DNA of 64,000 nt from Putridiphycobacter roseus (GCF_003234935.1 NZ_QKSB01000002.1:372001-436000), one strand, 5' to 3'. Positions 1 through 10,275 are shown, counted from the stretch's first letter. Made by a program: numbers and translations. The notes: generated by a model not told the origin, from the letters alone.

Positions 1-1070
1 TGACCTAAGATGTTCCCCACTAAAGCGGTCGTTTCAGTTTGACCATAACCATCTCTAATAAGTACACCTGTTCCGTTTTCCCATTTACTAATCACATCAG
101 GATTCAGTGGCTCACCGGCAGCACAGCAAGAACGAAGACTCAAATTGAACTCGCTAATATTTTCTTGAATAAACATTCTATACACCGTTGGAGAACCGCA
201 GAAGGTACTCACTTTAAGCGTTTCCATGGTCTGTAATTGTTCTTTCGGATCAAATCGATCTACCTGATTGGCTAAGATAGTTGCCCCAGCATTCCAAGGT
301 GCAAAAAGACTACTCCAAACAAATTTTGCCCAACCTGGTGAAGAGATATTATAGTGCACATCCCCCCTTTGGCAGCCCAACCAAGTTAAAGTAGATAAAT
401 GGCCGACTGGGTAGGTAAAATGGGTATGGACTACAATTTTAGGCAGACCAGTTGTTCCTGAGGTAAAAAAGTACACCAAAGGATCATCCGATTTGGTCTT
501 TGCAGCCTCGCAAACTAAAGCTTCCTTCAGAATTTCATCAAAACTCAACCAACCCTCTTTTTTACCGCCAACAATAATTTTAAGCTTAATTTTTTTACCC
601 AATAACGTTTCCGCATTATCGATAACTGCTGCATAATCGTGGTGCGCTATCATGACATTTGGCAATAACGTTTCAAAACGATACAATAGGTCTTTATCTA
701 CTAAATTAGTAGCAGTCGGCATATTAATAAACCCTCCTTTTATTCCAGCCAATAAAGCAAACCAGTTTTCAGGAATAAGGGGCAACATAGTGTAGACCAC
801 TTCTCCGGATTTTACGCCATAATTTCGCAGTAGGTTTAGCAATTGATTACTTCTGTCGTAAATGGTTTGAAAAGTAAATTCTTTTTGTGTCTCCTTGTAT
901 TTCCAAATGAGCGCATTTGTATCACCATAATGCTGGACATTTAAAGGATAAAATATATCTTCCACCCAATTAAAATATGCTGGTTTTGGTGGGTTAAAAG
1001 TAGATAAATCGGCTATTTCACCTGCTTCTATTTTTTGATTTACTTTTTGATAAAACTCTAATAATTCCAT
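1..1070 (-). CDS. AMP-forming acyl-CoA synthetase (ACSM/acetyl-CoA synthetase-like), 3' end outside window
   Basis: Adenylate-forming enzyme that would activate a carboxylic acid with ATP and load it onto CoA. The first 356 residues are visible and the gene runs off the left edge. The P-loop-like motif TSGTTGLPK lies at residues 203-211 and GYGQTE, part of the AMP-binding core, at 341-346. The start at MELLEFYQ has stop-rich sequence upstream. The N-terminal FNWVEDIFYPL stretch resembles medium-chain (ACSM-type) synthetases more than classical acetyl-CoA synthetases. The carbonic anhydrase gene lies 70 bp upstream on the same strand. Substrate cannot be told from the sequence. The family call is firm. 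Confidence 0.9.
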   Translation of the reverse strand, partial: MELLEFYQKVNQKIEAGEIADLSTFNPPKPAYFNWVEDIFYPLNVQHYGDTNALIWKYKETQKEFTFQTIYDRSNQLLNLLRNYGVKSGEVVYTMLPLIPENWFALLAGIKGGFINMPTATNLVDKDLLYRFETLLPNVMIAHHDYAAVIDNAETLLGKKIKLKIIVGGKKEGWLSFDEILKEALVCEAAKTKSDDPLVYFFTSGTTGLPKIVVHTHFTYPVGHLSTLTWLGCQRGDVHYNISSPGWAKFVWSSLFAPWNAGATILANQVDRFDPKEQLQTMETLKVSTFCGSPTVYRMFIQENISEFNLSLRSCCAAGEPLNPDVISKWENGTGVLIRDGYGQTETTALVGNILG

Positions 1071-1140
1071 GTTTATTTTATTAAACAGGTCCCCTTTCGA
1101 GACAAAAGAAAAAGGCATTCCTGTTGTGATTATTTTATAC

Positions 1141-1767
1141 TTATTCTAGGTGATAAATTTCCATCACATTTTTCATTATTTTAGAAAAATCAATTTTCAG
1201 ATCGATTAGTTTTCCAGAATGAATGTCAAAAACCCAACCGTGAACAGTCAATCCTCTATCTCGAAATGCCCTTTGCACTTCAGCTGTTTTTATAACGTTA
1301 ATACACTGTTCTTGTACATTCAACTCAACCAGCCTATTGTATCGTAAATTTTCATCCTTTATTTTACTTAATTCTATTCTATGGGTACGATAAACATCAC
1401 GAATATTTCTTAACCAAGGATTGAGTATTCCTAAATCTTTTGACTCCATGGCAGCCTTTACACCGCCACAATAATAATGACCGCAAACTACCACATGATT
1501 TACTTTTAAGTGTAATACCGCATAATCTATCACCGACATGGCACTTAAGTCGGTATTGGGAACCATATTGGCTATATTTCTATGTATAAAAGCTTCTCCA
1601 GGGGCAACTCCCATCAACTCTTCCGCCGTCACTCGACTATCTGAGCAGCCAATATATAGGATATCGGGATTTTGTCCCTTAGAAAGGTTATTAAAATAAT
1701 TGGTATCTCTTTTTAATTTACCGTCTACCCATTTTTGATTATTTGTAAAAATACGTTTTATATCCAT
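1141..1767 (-). CDS. Beta-class carbonic anhydrase
   Basis: Interconverts CO2 and bicarbonate, probably in the cytoplasm since no signal peptide is seen. The 208 residues fit the beta class (Can/CynT type). Zinc ligands are C41, H97 and C100 (motifs CSDSR and HYYCGG), and the Asp43-Arg45 dyad is intact. RNIAN and GVKAAMES follow the family pattern. It sits upstream of the acyl-CoA synthetase on the same strand, so co-transcription is possible. A second, sequence-distinct beta enzyme lies at 28727-29338. Confidence 0.95.
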   Translation of the reverse strand: MDIKRIFTNNQKWVDGKLKRDTNYFNNLSKGQNPDILYIGCSDSRVTAEELMGVAPGEAFIHRNIANMVPNTDLSAMSVIDYAVLHLKVNHVVVCGHYYCGGVKAAMESKDLGILNPWLRNIRDVYRTHRIELSKIKDENLRYNRLVELNVQEQCINVIKTAEVQRAFRDRGLTVHGWVFDIHSGKLIDLKIDFSKIMKNVMEIYHLE

Positions 1768-1935
1768 TTTGTTTTTTATTGTTAATTCCCGTTAAAAGCA
1801 ACTTACCCCCAAGAAATTCTTGTTCTAGTTTTTTTATTGGTGATTTTTTTAGCCCTTATCTCTCCTTTATTTTTTATTCATCAATCGGAAATAAAAACAA
1901 CTTAATATGTTTTCAGTTTTAGTCAAATTAATAGT

Positions 1936-2163
1936 TTAATAGTGGTAAGGTGTACTTGTCTTTTCTTCTACTTTTTCCTTTCTAGGAGAACCAGTAAAAT
2001 AGCCATTAGTAAAATGTATTTCCTGAATCATTTCATCAAATTCTCCCCCTAGCTCAATAGACAAATTCCTTGTCACCATTTCGCTTTTAAAGATATACAT
2101 TTGAAAAATGTAATCCCCCCTAAGAAAGGCCTTTTTAACATTTTTTACATAACCCCACCCCAT
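1936..2163 (-). CDS. Small hypothetical protein (75 aa)
   Basis: Open frame of 75 codons starting MGWGYVKNVKKAF, with no recognised family, signal peptide or membrane segment. Composition is balanced (charged residues, aromatics), which mildly favours a real gene. No TAnnTTTG promoter stands just upstream and the flanks are low-complexity AT-rich DNA. It lies alone between the carbonic anhydrase and a long spacer. It could be a chance frame. Confidence 0.35.
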   Translation of the reverse strand: MGWGYVKNVKKAFLRGDYIFQMYIFKSEMVTRNLSIELGGEFDEMIQEIHFTNGYFTGSPRKEKVEEKTSTPYHY

Positions 2164-2701
2164 CTATGTAAATATAATAATATTCCAAATTCAAACTCTT
2201 TAATCTATTGAAATAAAACAAGTTCTTAAATTATTAAAGAATTTAAAACAAATTGAGTCTTACCATACTATACTGTATTGGTCCAAAATAAAATCAGTGA
2301 AAAAATGTAATTTCTGCACAGTAAAAGGCGACCATATATTTTATTTTTATATAAAGGTTTCATCTTATTTTTCAATTTGAACAGCTTACCTAATACACCA
2401 ACAAAAACTAAGCAAGTTAACGCCACGCATTACCGCAACAAATTTAAAACCTTACAAAACCGATTCCCCGAAATAACCTTCGGTTAAATCATTCCATAGA
2501 TAACACCATAAAAGTCATGTAAAATACTGTAAAAAGTACATGAATATTTGTAAATTGCATAACCTAATCAAGCACACATTTTATCTAGACTGTGGACCCG
2601 TGTAAAAGCAGTGGACTTATCAAAAACTGGGGATGCAGCGCCTTTATTTGATACATGTGCGAGAAGTGTGTAATAAATTACTATTATAAAACTTGACTAA
2701 A
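2164..2701. other. Long intergenic region
   Basis: About 540 bases between the small hypothetical gene and the thioesterase. I see no RNA gene or clear terminator. A plus-strand frame of roughly 55 codons, ending in a TAA around 2487, is open but lacks any ATG. I regard it as chance or an old remnant. Confidence 0.4.
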
Positions 2702-3178
2702 ATGAAATTGAACACAAAAAATTTAAAAGCCATTCAGGACTTATACCCAGATGAATTGGCACACTGTTATGGTTGTGGAAAAATGAATCCAAATGGATTT
2801 CATTTAAAATCATACATGGTCGATAATGAAACAATAGCACATTTTACGCCCGAACCTAAATATACCGCTTTACCTGGGAGTGTTTACGGTGGTTTATTAG
2901 CATCCATATTAGACTGTCATGGAACAGGTTCTGCAGCTGCCTTTGTTTGTGAAAATGAAAACATTCCATTAGATGGCAGCATAAACATACCCATTAGATG
3001 TGTTACCGCCTCTTTAAAAGTAGACTTTAAGGCACCTACCCAAATGGGAGTAGCATTGGAATTAAAAGGAAAGCTGCGTAGTATTGAAGGTCGAAAAATA
3101 TGGGTAGACATGACCCTTTCAGCCAATGGCACAATATGCGCCAGTGGTGAAATATTAGCCATTAGATTAAAAGATTAA
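2702..3178 (+). CDS. Hotdog-fold thioesterase (PaaI-like)
   Basis: Predicted cytoplasmic acyl-CoA thioesterase of about 158 residues. The N-terminal CYGCGKMNPNGFHL motif and the central VYGGLLASILDCHG segment match PaaI/4HBT-type hotdog proteins, where the segment before the helix carries the catalytic acidic residue (here D104, counting from the ATG at 2702). An in-frame TTG three codons earlier exists, but ATG is preferred. It stands alone between two long spacers, so its substrate and pathway are unknown. Confidence 0.8.
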   Translation: MKLNTKNLKAIQDLYPDELAHCYGCGKMNPNGFHLKSYMVDNETIAHFTPEPKYTALPGSVYGGLLASILDCHGTGSAAAFVCENENIPLDGSINIPIRCVTASLKVDFKAPTQMGVALELKGKLRSIEGRKIWVDMTLSANGTICASGEILAIRLKD

Positions 3179-3847
3179 CCATACAAAAAGGTGGTATCCT
3201 ATTCCTCTACGGTTATAGTAGCCATAAGCTGCTAAGCTTTTTTGCGCGCGGACATAGTCTGACTGCAACAATCATTACTTGTTTTATCACAAGAGGTAAC
3301 ACCACCCCATACGACTAACAAATTGGATTTGAAATAAATCCAAAATACTTAGCCGCAAAAGATAAACAAACAATGACTACCTGCTAGTTATTGGGATAAC
3401 TAACCCATTTATCCAAATGGAAACCTATCTTATGGTCTGGACAATAATAGAAATTACAAATTTTCTAACCAAGCCAGAAGCCAAAATAACCATAAGTCTT
3501 TCTCCTTATTTTAACTTTTTCATTGATTTAAATCTACATGTCACTTAACCAATAGAGGGGTTACAGAAGGGAATATTTAAACTTTCGATTTAAATAGATA
3601 AGGTAATCTTTTCCCTATTGGAAATAACCAACATAAAATTTACGTAATCAACTACCCTTTAAGCCATAATTTAAGGAACATGAAAACGTTGTAAAAACCA
3701 TCAAAACAAGCCTTAAAATAGGCCATTAAAAAATTTAACAGATTTTAACTTCGATTGGTTCGGACGCAACCGAACTAAATATATACTTTTGCCCTATTCT
3801 TTTGAATTAAGACAAAAGATTGCAGAAAAAACGTTAAACATAACGCT
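3179..3847. other. Long intergenic region ahead of the first RND operon
   Basis: About 670 bases without a convincing gene. Its right end (3758-3791) holds the inverted repeat and -7 element described separately. The rest shows no tRNA-like or riboswitch-like structure I can support. Confidence 0.5.
3758..3791 (+). promoter_or_regulatory. Operator palindrome plus -7 promoter element of the GbsR-like/RND operon
   Basis: GTTCGG and its exact complement CCGAAC are separated by six bases (3758-3775). Eight bases further comes TACTTTTG (3784-3791), a perfect Bacteroidota -7 element (TAnnTTTG). The repeat lies where the -33/-7 spacer would be, so a bound dimer would block initiation. The natural candidate is the regulator encoded at 3848. 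Confidence 0.7.
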
Positions 3848-4342
3848 ATGAAAAAAAATGTTTGCAAAGAGAAGATGGGTTTGGTTGAAAAATTAGGCGT
3901 CCATTTAGAGAAGAGAGAGCAGTTGGCCCCAGTGGCGGCTCGTATCTTATCCTATGTGATACTTACAGGAAAAAAGGGAAGCACATTCGAAGATATGGTA
4001 ACCGATCTTTGTGCCAGTAAAAGCACCATTTCTAGTCACCTTCATCATTTACAGGATTTAAAAAAAATAGAATATTTCACCAAAACAGGCGATCGAAAAA
4101 AATATTTTATTATTGATAAAGATATGGTAGTACACCACATTGACAGTATGATACAAGAATGGAACGAAGTACGTTTATTGCACTTAGAAATAAAAGAATA
4201 CAAAGAAGTAATTAATCAACAATTCATAGGAAAGGAAACCGAAAAATTCGATTTAATCTTTCACAATAATTATATCGAATTTCTGGATGGAGCAACAGCC
4301 TCCGTAGAAGAATTAAGAGTAAAGCTAACAGAAAAAAAATGA
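3848..4342 (+). CDS. GbsR/MarR-type winged-helix transcriptional regulator
   Basis: A 164-residue DNA-binding protein. Residues about 25-85 form a winged helix (TFEDMVTDLCASKSTISSHL reads as the recognition region). The C-terminal part is helical and likely dimerises. The layout resembles GbsR-family repressors found ahead of RND pumps in Bacteroidota. Its stop overlaps the start of the next gene by four bases (ATGA), so it is the first gene of the RND operon. A clear inverted repeat 70-90 bp upstream suggests autoregulation. The ligand is unknown. Confidence 0.85.
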   Translation: MKKNVCKEKMGLVEKLGVHLEKREQLAPVAARILSYVILTGKKGSTFEDMVTDLCASKSTISSHLHHLQDLKKIEYFTKTGDRKKYFIIDKDMVVHHIDSMIQEWNEVRLLHLEIKEYKEVINQQFIGKETEKFDLIFHNNYIEFLDGATASVEELRVKLTEKK

Positions 4343-5466
4343 GACAAAATAAGACGATAACGGTCCTAGCATTAGCGGCAATTATAGTATTTCAAAGTTG
4401 TAATAGTGGACAAGAAAATAAAACAAAGGAAGCAAAAACACCTATGTTTCCAGTAACAGAACTACAACCAAGAACGATTACAGGCTTTGAAGAATTCCCT
4501 ACTAATTTAGAAGGCGTAATAAATAGTGAAGTGCGGGCAAAAATGGCTGGTTATATCCAAAAAGTATTGGTAGACGAGGGACAGAAAGTCAGAAAAGGAC
4601 AAGTTCTATTTAAGTTAGAAACCCAGTCTTTAAGTCAAGAAGCTAGTGCTGCAAAGGCTCGAATTAATGTAGCAGAAGTAGAAGTAGACAAACTGATTCC
4701 GCTTGTAGAAAAAAACATCATTAGTTCGGTACAACTTGCCACAGCTAAAGCCAACTTAGCACAAGCCAAAGCAAACTACAACAGTATAGCTGCAAACATT
4801 GGATACGCCACGGTAAAAAGTCCTGTTGATGGCTTTGTTGGTACCATAAAATACAGAGAAGGCTCTTTAATTAGCCCCAGCGATCCTAGTCCACTTACCA
4901 CCGTGAGTGACATTAGCAAAGTATATGCATTTTTTAGTTTAAATGAAAAACAATATTTAGATTTTCTTGAGCACGCAAAAGGAAAAAACTTAACGGAAAA
5001 ATTAGCCAATTTCCCACCCATTAATTTAATCTTAGCCAATGGGAGTACTTATGCGGAAAAAGGAAAAATACAAACAAGTTCTGGACAAATTAACCCACAA
5101 ACGGGAACCGTAAGTTTGCGGGCTGTATTTGACAACCCTAATCAGTTATTAACTAATGGCAACAGTGGCACTATTCAAATCCCTTTAGTATATGAAAACG
5201 CAACTGTAATTCCACAAGCTGCAACCTATGAACAACAAGGAAATATTATGTTATTTAAGGTAGATAATGAAAATAAAATTTCTTCTACAGTAGTAAAAGT
5301 AAAAGCAAGTGTTGGCAGTCTTTATGTGTTAGATTCTGGACTAGAAAAAGATGAAAAAATTGTAGTTTCTGGCGTTGGGAAATTAAAAAATGAGATGACA
5401 ATCTCACCTATAGACACTCCTTTTGAAGAAGTTATTCAGCCAATCCCCACTTTATTTAAAAATTAA
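4339..5466 (+). CDS. RND efflux periplasmic adaptor (AcrA/MexA family lipoprotein)
   Basis: Membrane fusion protein linking the inner-membrane pump to the outer-membrane channel. Residues 1-21 form a lipoprotein signal with lipobox FQSC (C21). A biotinyl-lipoyl-like half follows (KMAGYIQKVLVDEGQKVRKG), then an alpha-hairpin, the second half (GFVGTIKYREGSLI) and a beta-barrel domain. Its 375 residues match the family. Overlap with the regulator and close spacing to the pump show one transcriptional unit. Confidence 0.95.
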   Translation: MRQNKTITVLALAAIIVFQSCNSGQENKTKEAKTPMFPVTELQPRTITGFEEFPTNLEGVINSEVRAKMAGYIQKVLVDEGQKVRKGQVLFKLETQSLSQEASAAKARINVAEVEVDKLIPLVEKNIISSVQLATAKANLAQAKANYNSIAANIGYATVKSPVDGFVGTIKYREGSLISPSDPSPLTTVSDISKVYAFFSLNEKQYLDFLEHAKGKNLTEKLANFPPINLILANGSTYAEKGKIQTSSGQINPQTGTVSLRAVFDNPNQLLTNGNSGTIQIPLVYENATVIPQAATYEQQGNIMLFKVDNENKISSTVVKVKASVGSLYVLDSGLEKDEKIVVSGVGKLKNEMTISPIDTPFEEVIQPIPTLFKN

Positions 5467-5479
5467 ACGACCTCCAATT

Positions 5480-8400
5480 ATGTTAAAAAAATTTATTGAA
5501 AGACCGGTATTATCCACCGTCATTTCTATTATCATAGTAGTACTTGGAGCCATAAGTATTACCAGTCTCCCCATTGAAGAATATCCAGATATTGCGCCAC
5601 CAACCATTAAAGTAGTCGCCTCTTATCCTGGAGCCAATGCAGAAACAGTATTAGAAAGTGTAATTATTCCAATTGAAGAGCAAATTAATGGTGTAGAGGG
5701 AATGGCATACATAACTTCCACCGCTTCAAATAATGGAACCGCGGAAATCACAGTCTATTTTAACCAAGAAATGGATGCCAATATTGCAGCTGTAAATGTG
5801 CAAAACCGAGTTGCAAGTGCTAACCCTTTGTTACCTGCAGAAGTAATACAAACAGGTGTAACGACAAAAAAGCAAGAAACGAGTGCATTAATGTTCGCCT
5901 CTATGTATTCAGAAAACCCTGCATATGACGCAACATTTATTCAAAATTACTTAAAAATAAATGTAATCCCGGCCATGCAAAGGATTAGTGGTGTTGGAGA
6001 CGTAAGTGTATTCTCCCAACAAGATTACGCCATGCGTATTTGGTTAAAACCTGAAAAATTAGCCGCTTATAATTTAATTCCTTCAGATATTACAGCAGCA
6101 TTAAAAGAACAAAATTTAGAAGCCGCTGCTGGCGCATTAGGAGAAAACAATGGGGAAGCATTTTCCTATGTATTAACCTACAGCGGGCGTTTTAAAAAAG
6201 AACAACAATATGCCGATATCGTAATCAAAGCATTAGGAAATGGTGAATTTCTTCGATTAAACGACATTGCCACTATTGAGTTAGATGCACAATCATATGC
6301 TTCTAACGCACAAAGCTTAGGAAACCCAGCCGTATTTATGGGGATATTTCAAACCAAAGGATCTAATGCAAAAGTAATTATAGAAAACATAAAGTCAACT
6401 TTGGCTATTGTAGAAAAAGATTTGCCAGAAGGGTTGAGCTTTTTTATTCCTTATGATACCAGTTTATTTTTGAATGCTTCCATAGAAAAGGTAATCTCCA
6501 CCTTGATAGAAGCTTTTGTTTTGGTATTTTTAGTGGTATTTATCTTTTTACAAGATTTTAGGTCCACTTTGATTCCGGCAATTGCTGTACCCGTTTCGAT
6601 AATAGGTACTTTTTTCTTTCTTAGTATTTTTGGTTATTCCATAAACCTTTTAACCCTTTTTGCCTTGGTCTTGGCCATAGGAATTGTAGTAGATGACGCC
6701 ATAGTTGTGGTGGAAGCGGTGCACGCTAAAATGGACATAGGAATAAAGGACCCTAAAACTGCTACCATCACTGCCATGAGTGAAATATCTGGCGCCATCA
6801 TCTCTATTACTTTGGTAATGGCGGCTGTATTTATTCCGGTAACATTTGTAACCGGACCAACCGGCGTATTTTACGAACAATTTGGAGTGACCTTAATTAT
6901 CGCCATCCTAATCTCTGCTGTAAATGCCTTAACCTTAAGTCCCGCCTTGTGTGCCTTATTATTGAAATCACATAAAGATGATGAAGCCCTAAAAGGAAAA
7001 GGTCCCCTAAAACGTTTTTACACCTTATTTAACCGTGGGTTTAGCGCTACGGTAAATAAATACGGACAATCGCTTCAATTTTTATACAAAAGAAAATGGG
7101 TACCAGCTTTATTATTAATTTTTGCCGTGACTGGAATTTTCTGGGCTGCAAAATTAACCCCTACTGGCTTTGTTCCGAATGAAGATAGAGGAATAATATT
7201 TGCCAATATAGAATTACCAGCGGGTGCCTCTTTAGACAGGACTAGTGCCGTTACCAAAAAACTATATAAAAAAATAAATACTGTAGACGGTATTGTTGGC
7301 GTTAATCTCATTAGAGGTCGTAGTTTATTAAATGGTTCAGGAAGCAATTATGGATTTGGTATTATCAAACTAGAAGACTGGAGTGAACGAACTGACCCCT
7401 CTCTTTCAGCTAATGCTATTTCAAAAAAACTATTTGAAATAGTTGACTCTATCCCTGAGGCAAAAATCATCTTCTTTTCCCCACCAAGTATTCGTGGATT
7501 TGGTAACTCCTCCGGGTTTGAAGTAAACTTACTCGACAAATTTGGTGGTGAATTTAAAGATTTAGATATTGCAAATAAAGAATTTACTGCAGCATTAACC
7601 AAGCATCCAGAAATTAAATACGCACAATCTTCTTTCAGTACAGAATATCCACAATATGAAATGGAAATTAATGTCCCATTAGCAAAAGATAAGGGGGTAC
7701 CAGTAAATAGTATATTCTCCACTTTACAAGGCTATATCGGTGGTATTTACGCCTCTGATTTCTCCCGATTTGGTAAACAATTTAGGGTATATATCCAAGC
7801 TTTGCCAAACGATAGATCAGATGTAAACGACTTAAACAGTATGTATGTTAAAACGGGAACCGGTGAAATGACCCCGATAACACAATTCGTGAGCTTTAAA
7901 AGAGTATATGGCCCACAATCAGTAACCCGTTTTAACTTGTACAATTCTACCAAGATAACAGGAGCAACCAATGAAGGCTTTAGTACCGGAGACGCCATTA
8001 AAGCTATAGAGGAAGAGGTTGCAAAACTTCCCAACAACTATACCGTAGCATACTCAGGATTAACCAGAGAAGAAGTGAGTGCAGGAAACCAAACTACTTT
8101 TATCTTTATCTTGAGTATTTTATTTGTATACTTCTTATTAAGTGCGCAATATGAGAGTTATTTACTACCATTTGCTGTGATTCTATCCTTGCCGTTTGGC
8201 GTATTTGGTGCTTACATCAGCACCCTCGCTTTAGGTTTAGAGAATAACATCTACTTCCAAATTTCCTTAATCATGTTAATTGGTTTATTGGCCAAAAATG
8301 CGATTCTAATTGTAGAAGTAGCCTTACAGAAACGAAGAAATGGAGAAAGCATTACAGATGCAGCAATCCATGGTGCAAAAACACGTTTACGTCCAATTCT

Positions 8401-8626
8401 AATGACTTCATTTGCTTTTATCTTAGGCTTAATGCCGTTAGTAATGGCAAAAGGTGTAGGGTCTGAAGGAAACAAATCTATTGGTACGGGTGCCGTTGGT
8501 GGCTTACTCATTGGTACTATTTTAGGTGTTTTTGTAATCCCCATTTTATTTATATTATTCCAGTGGTTACAAGAGAAAGTATCTAGTAAGCCTGCAGTAC
8601 AAACTATTGAAGACAAACAACAATGA
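5480..8626 (+). CDS. RND multidrug efflux pump, inner-membrane transporter (AcrB/HAE1 family)
   Basis: Proton-driven trimeric pump exporting hydrophobic or amphiphilic compounds. I chose the ATG at 5480 (MLKKFIERPVLSTV), which gives the canonical cytoplasmic N-terminus. An upstream in-frame ATG at 5423 would overlap the adaptor. The 1048 residues match AcrB length. The TM4 proton-relay motif is present (GIVVDDAIVVVEAV), as are two large periplasmic loops and 12 predicted membrane segments. It ends by overlapping the outer-membrane channel gene (ATGA). Substrates cannot be inferred. Confidence 0.96.
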   Translation: MLKKFIERPVLSTVISIIIVVLGAISITSLPIEEYPDIAPPTIKVVASYPGANAETVLESVIIPIEEQINGVEGMAYITSTASNNGTAEITVYFNQEMDANIAAVNVQNRVASANPLLPAEVIQTGVTTKKQETSALMFASMYSENPAYDATFIQNYLKINVIPAMQRISGVGDVSVFSQQDYAMRIWLKPEKLAAYNLIPSDITAALKEQNLEAAAGALGENNGEAFSYVLTYSGRFKKEQQYADIVIKALGNGEFLRLNDIATIELDAQSYASNAQSLGNPAVFMGIFQTKGSNAKVIIENIKSTLAIVEKDLPEGLSFFIPYDTSLFLNASIEKVISTLIEAFVLVFLVVFIFLQDFRSTLIPAIAVPVSIIGTFFFLSIFGYSINLLTLFALVLAIGIVVDDAIVVVEAVHAKMDIGIKDPKTATITAMSEISGAIISITLVMAAVFIPVTFVTGPTGVFYEQFGVTLIIAILISAVNALTLSPALCALLLKSHKDDEALKGKGPLKRFYTLFNRGFSATVNKYGQSLQFLYKRKWVPALLLIFAVTGIFWAAKLTPTGFVPNEDRGIIFANIELPAGASLDRTSAVTKKLYKKINTVDGIVGVNLIRGRSLLNGSGSNYGFGIIKLEDWSERTDPSLSANAISKKLFEIVDSIPEAKIIFFSPPSIRGFGNSSGFEVNLLDKFGGEFKDLDIANKEFTAALTKHPEIKYAQSSFSTEYPQYEMEINVPLAKDKGVPVNSIFSTLQGYIGGIYASDFSRFGKQFRVYIQALPNDRSDVNDLNSMYVKTGTGEMTPITQFVSFKRVYGPQSVTRFNLYNSTKITGATNEGFSTGDAIKAIEEEVAKLPNNYTVAYSGLTREEVSAGNQTTFIFILSILFVYFLLSAQYESYLLPFAVILSLPFGVFGAYISTLALGLENNIYFQISLIMLIGLLAKNAILIVEVALQKRRNGESITDAAIHGAKTRLRPILMTSFAFILGLMPLVMAKGVGSEGNKSIGTGAVGGLLIGTILGVFVIPILFILFQWLQEKVSSKPAVQTIEDKQQ

Positions 8627-10038
8627 AATCAATGACAACAAAGCAGTATATTCGTAAAACTATATTCATTTCTGGACTGCTAGTAACTTTACAAAGTTGC
8701 TCAGTGACTAAAGACTATGTAAGACCCGACGCAGTAGCTACGGAATCACTTTACCGAACAGAAAACTTATCTAACGATAGTACCTCTCTCGCAGATGTGA
8801 CTTGGAAAACAATGTTCACCGATTTGGCACTCCAGCATTATATAGAAGAAGGACTGCAAAACAACATGGATGTCCGTATTGCAATTCAACAATTAATGGC
8901 AGCCGAAGCCTACGCCAAGCAAGGAAAAGCAGGTTACTTGCCCACTGCCAATGTTGGGGTTAACGCCTCACATCAACAATTTTCTGAAAACAGCCAATTT
9001 GGTGCTATTTTTAGTGGCGGCTTAAACAGTTTCGACATAACAGGAAATGTATCTTGGGAAATTGACGTTTGGGGAAAAATTCGCAGTCAGAAAAGAGCAA
9101 CGCAGGCTGCTTTTTTACAAAGTTACGCAGGACATCAAGCTGTAAAAACACGTTTAATTTCTAGTATCGCTACCACCTATTATAACCTATTGGCCTTGGA
9201 TGCACAATTGGAAGTAATTGAAAAAACCATTGCTGCTAGAGAAAGCAGTATCGAAACGATTAAAGCAATGAAAAAGTCCGGTCAAGCCAGCCAGATAGCG
9301 GTAGACCAAAACATAGCACAGTACAACAATGCCAAAGCTTTACAAGTAGACATTGAAGTAGCTATATTTAAAACAGAGAACACTTTGAGTATTTTACTTG
9401 GAAAACCAGGACAAAAACTGGAGAGAAGTAGTTTGGCTACCCAAAATATTACCCAAGAATTAAAACTTGGGGTTCCAGCTTTATTATTAAGTAACCGACC
9501 AGATGTGCTGGCTGCTGAATATAAATTAATACAAGCTTTTGAGCAAACCAATATTGCAAGGGCCAACTTTTACCCTTCTTTAATACTAACTGCCTCAGGC
9601 GGGTTTCAAAGTATTGAATTAGACAAATTATTAAGCCTAAACTCATTATTTGCGACAGTAGTAGGTGGTTTAACCCAACCAATTCTTAACCAAAGAAGAC
9701 TAAAGACTGAAAAAGAAGTAGCCTTAGCAAATCAAGAACAAGCTTTATTACAGTTTAAAAAGACCTTACTTATTGCCGGTAACGAAGTCTCAAACGCCTT
9801 ATTTTCTTATCAATCAGAAACAAAAAAAATAGCATTTAGAGAAAATGAAGTCAACGCCTTAAGAACCGCCGAACAAAACTCGGAAGCTTTATTAAAAAGT
9901 GGATTAGCCAATTACTTGGATTTACTAACGGCTAGACAAAGTGCTTTAAGTGCAGAGATAAATAGCATCAATACCAAACTTCAACAACTAGGAGCAATCG
10001 TAAATCTATATGAAGCACTTGGTGGTGGTTGGAAATAA
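8623..10038 (+). CDS. Outer-membrane efflux channel lipoprotein (TolC/NodT family)
   Basis: Outer-membrane factor completing the tripartite pump. It has a lipoprotein signal ending in LQSC (C26), the DYVRP motif typical of NodT lipoproteins, and two repeated coiled-coil/outer-membrane units (WEIDVWGKI near residue 146; LLSNRPDVLAAE near 286). 471 residues. It starts within the stop of the pump gene, and a strong terminator follows 30 bp after its end. The order regulator-adaptor-pump-channel makes this a self-contained operon. Confidence 0.95.
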   Translation: MKSMTTKQYIRKTIFISGLLVTLQSCSVTKDYVRPDAVATESLYRTENLSNDSTSLADVTWKTMFTDLALQHYIEEGLQNNMDVRIAIQQLMAAEAYAKQGKAGYLPTANVGVNASHQQFSENSQFGAIFSGGLNSFDITGNVSWEIDVWGKIRSQKRATQAAFLQSYAGHQAVKTRLISSIATTYYNLLALDAQLEVIEKTIAARESSIETIKAMKKSGQASQIAVDQNIAQYNNAKALQVDIEVAIFKTENTLSILLGKPGQKLERSSLATQNITQELKLGVPALLLSNRPDVLAAEYKLIQAFEQTNIARANFYPSLILTASGGFQSIELDKLLSLNSLFATVVGGLTQPILNQRRLKTEKEVALANQEQALLQFKKTLLIAGNEVSNALFSYQSETKKIAFRENEVNALRTAEQNSEALLKSGLANYLDLLTARQSALSAEINSINTKLQQLGAIVNLYEALGGGWK

Positions 10039-10066
10039 TATATTTTTGTAAAACGAAATGCATTAC

Positions 10067-10101
10067 AAAAAAAGCGGTGTATCATACACTGCTTTTTTTT
10101 G
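10067..10101 (+). terminator. Rho-independent terminator after the first RND operon
   Basis: GCGGTGTA and TACACTGC pair (one G-T) around a three-base loop, with A-runs before and eight T after. It lies about 30 bp past the stop of the channel gene. Confidence 0.85.
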
Positions 10102-10275
10102 TTCAAACAATGTATTCCGTAAAACGAATTCTCCTATCTTAAACCTAACAAACCATTCTTTTTTTAATAGTAGCAATCCCTTTCTTATCTATAACTTTTA
10201 GTTTTATTTATAGACTTATAATTACTACTCCTAAGCAGCAAACCATAGGTAATCTATTTAAAACTGTTGACCAAT

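Noticed and set aside
2300..2490. Open plus-strand frame of about 55 codons
   Set aside because: No ATG, GTG or TTG start in a sensible place and very AT-rich; likely chance.
5423..5479. Upstream ATG for the first RND pump
   Set aside because: It would overlap the adaptor gene and add 19 polar residues before the canonical N-terminus.
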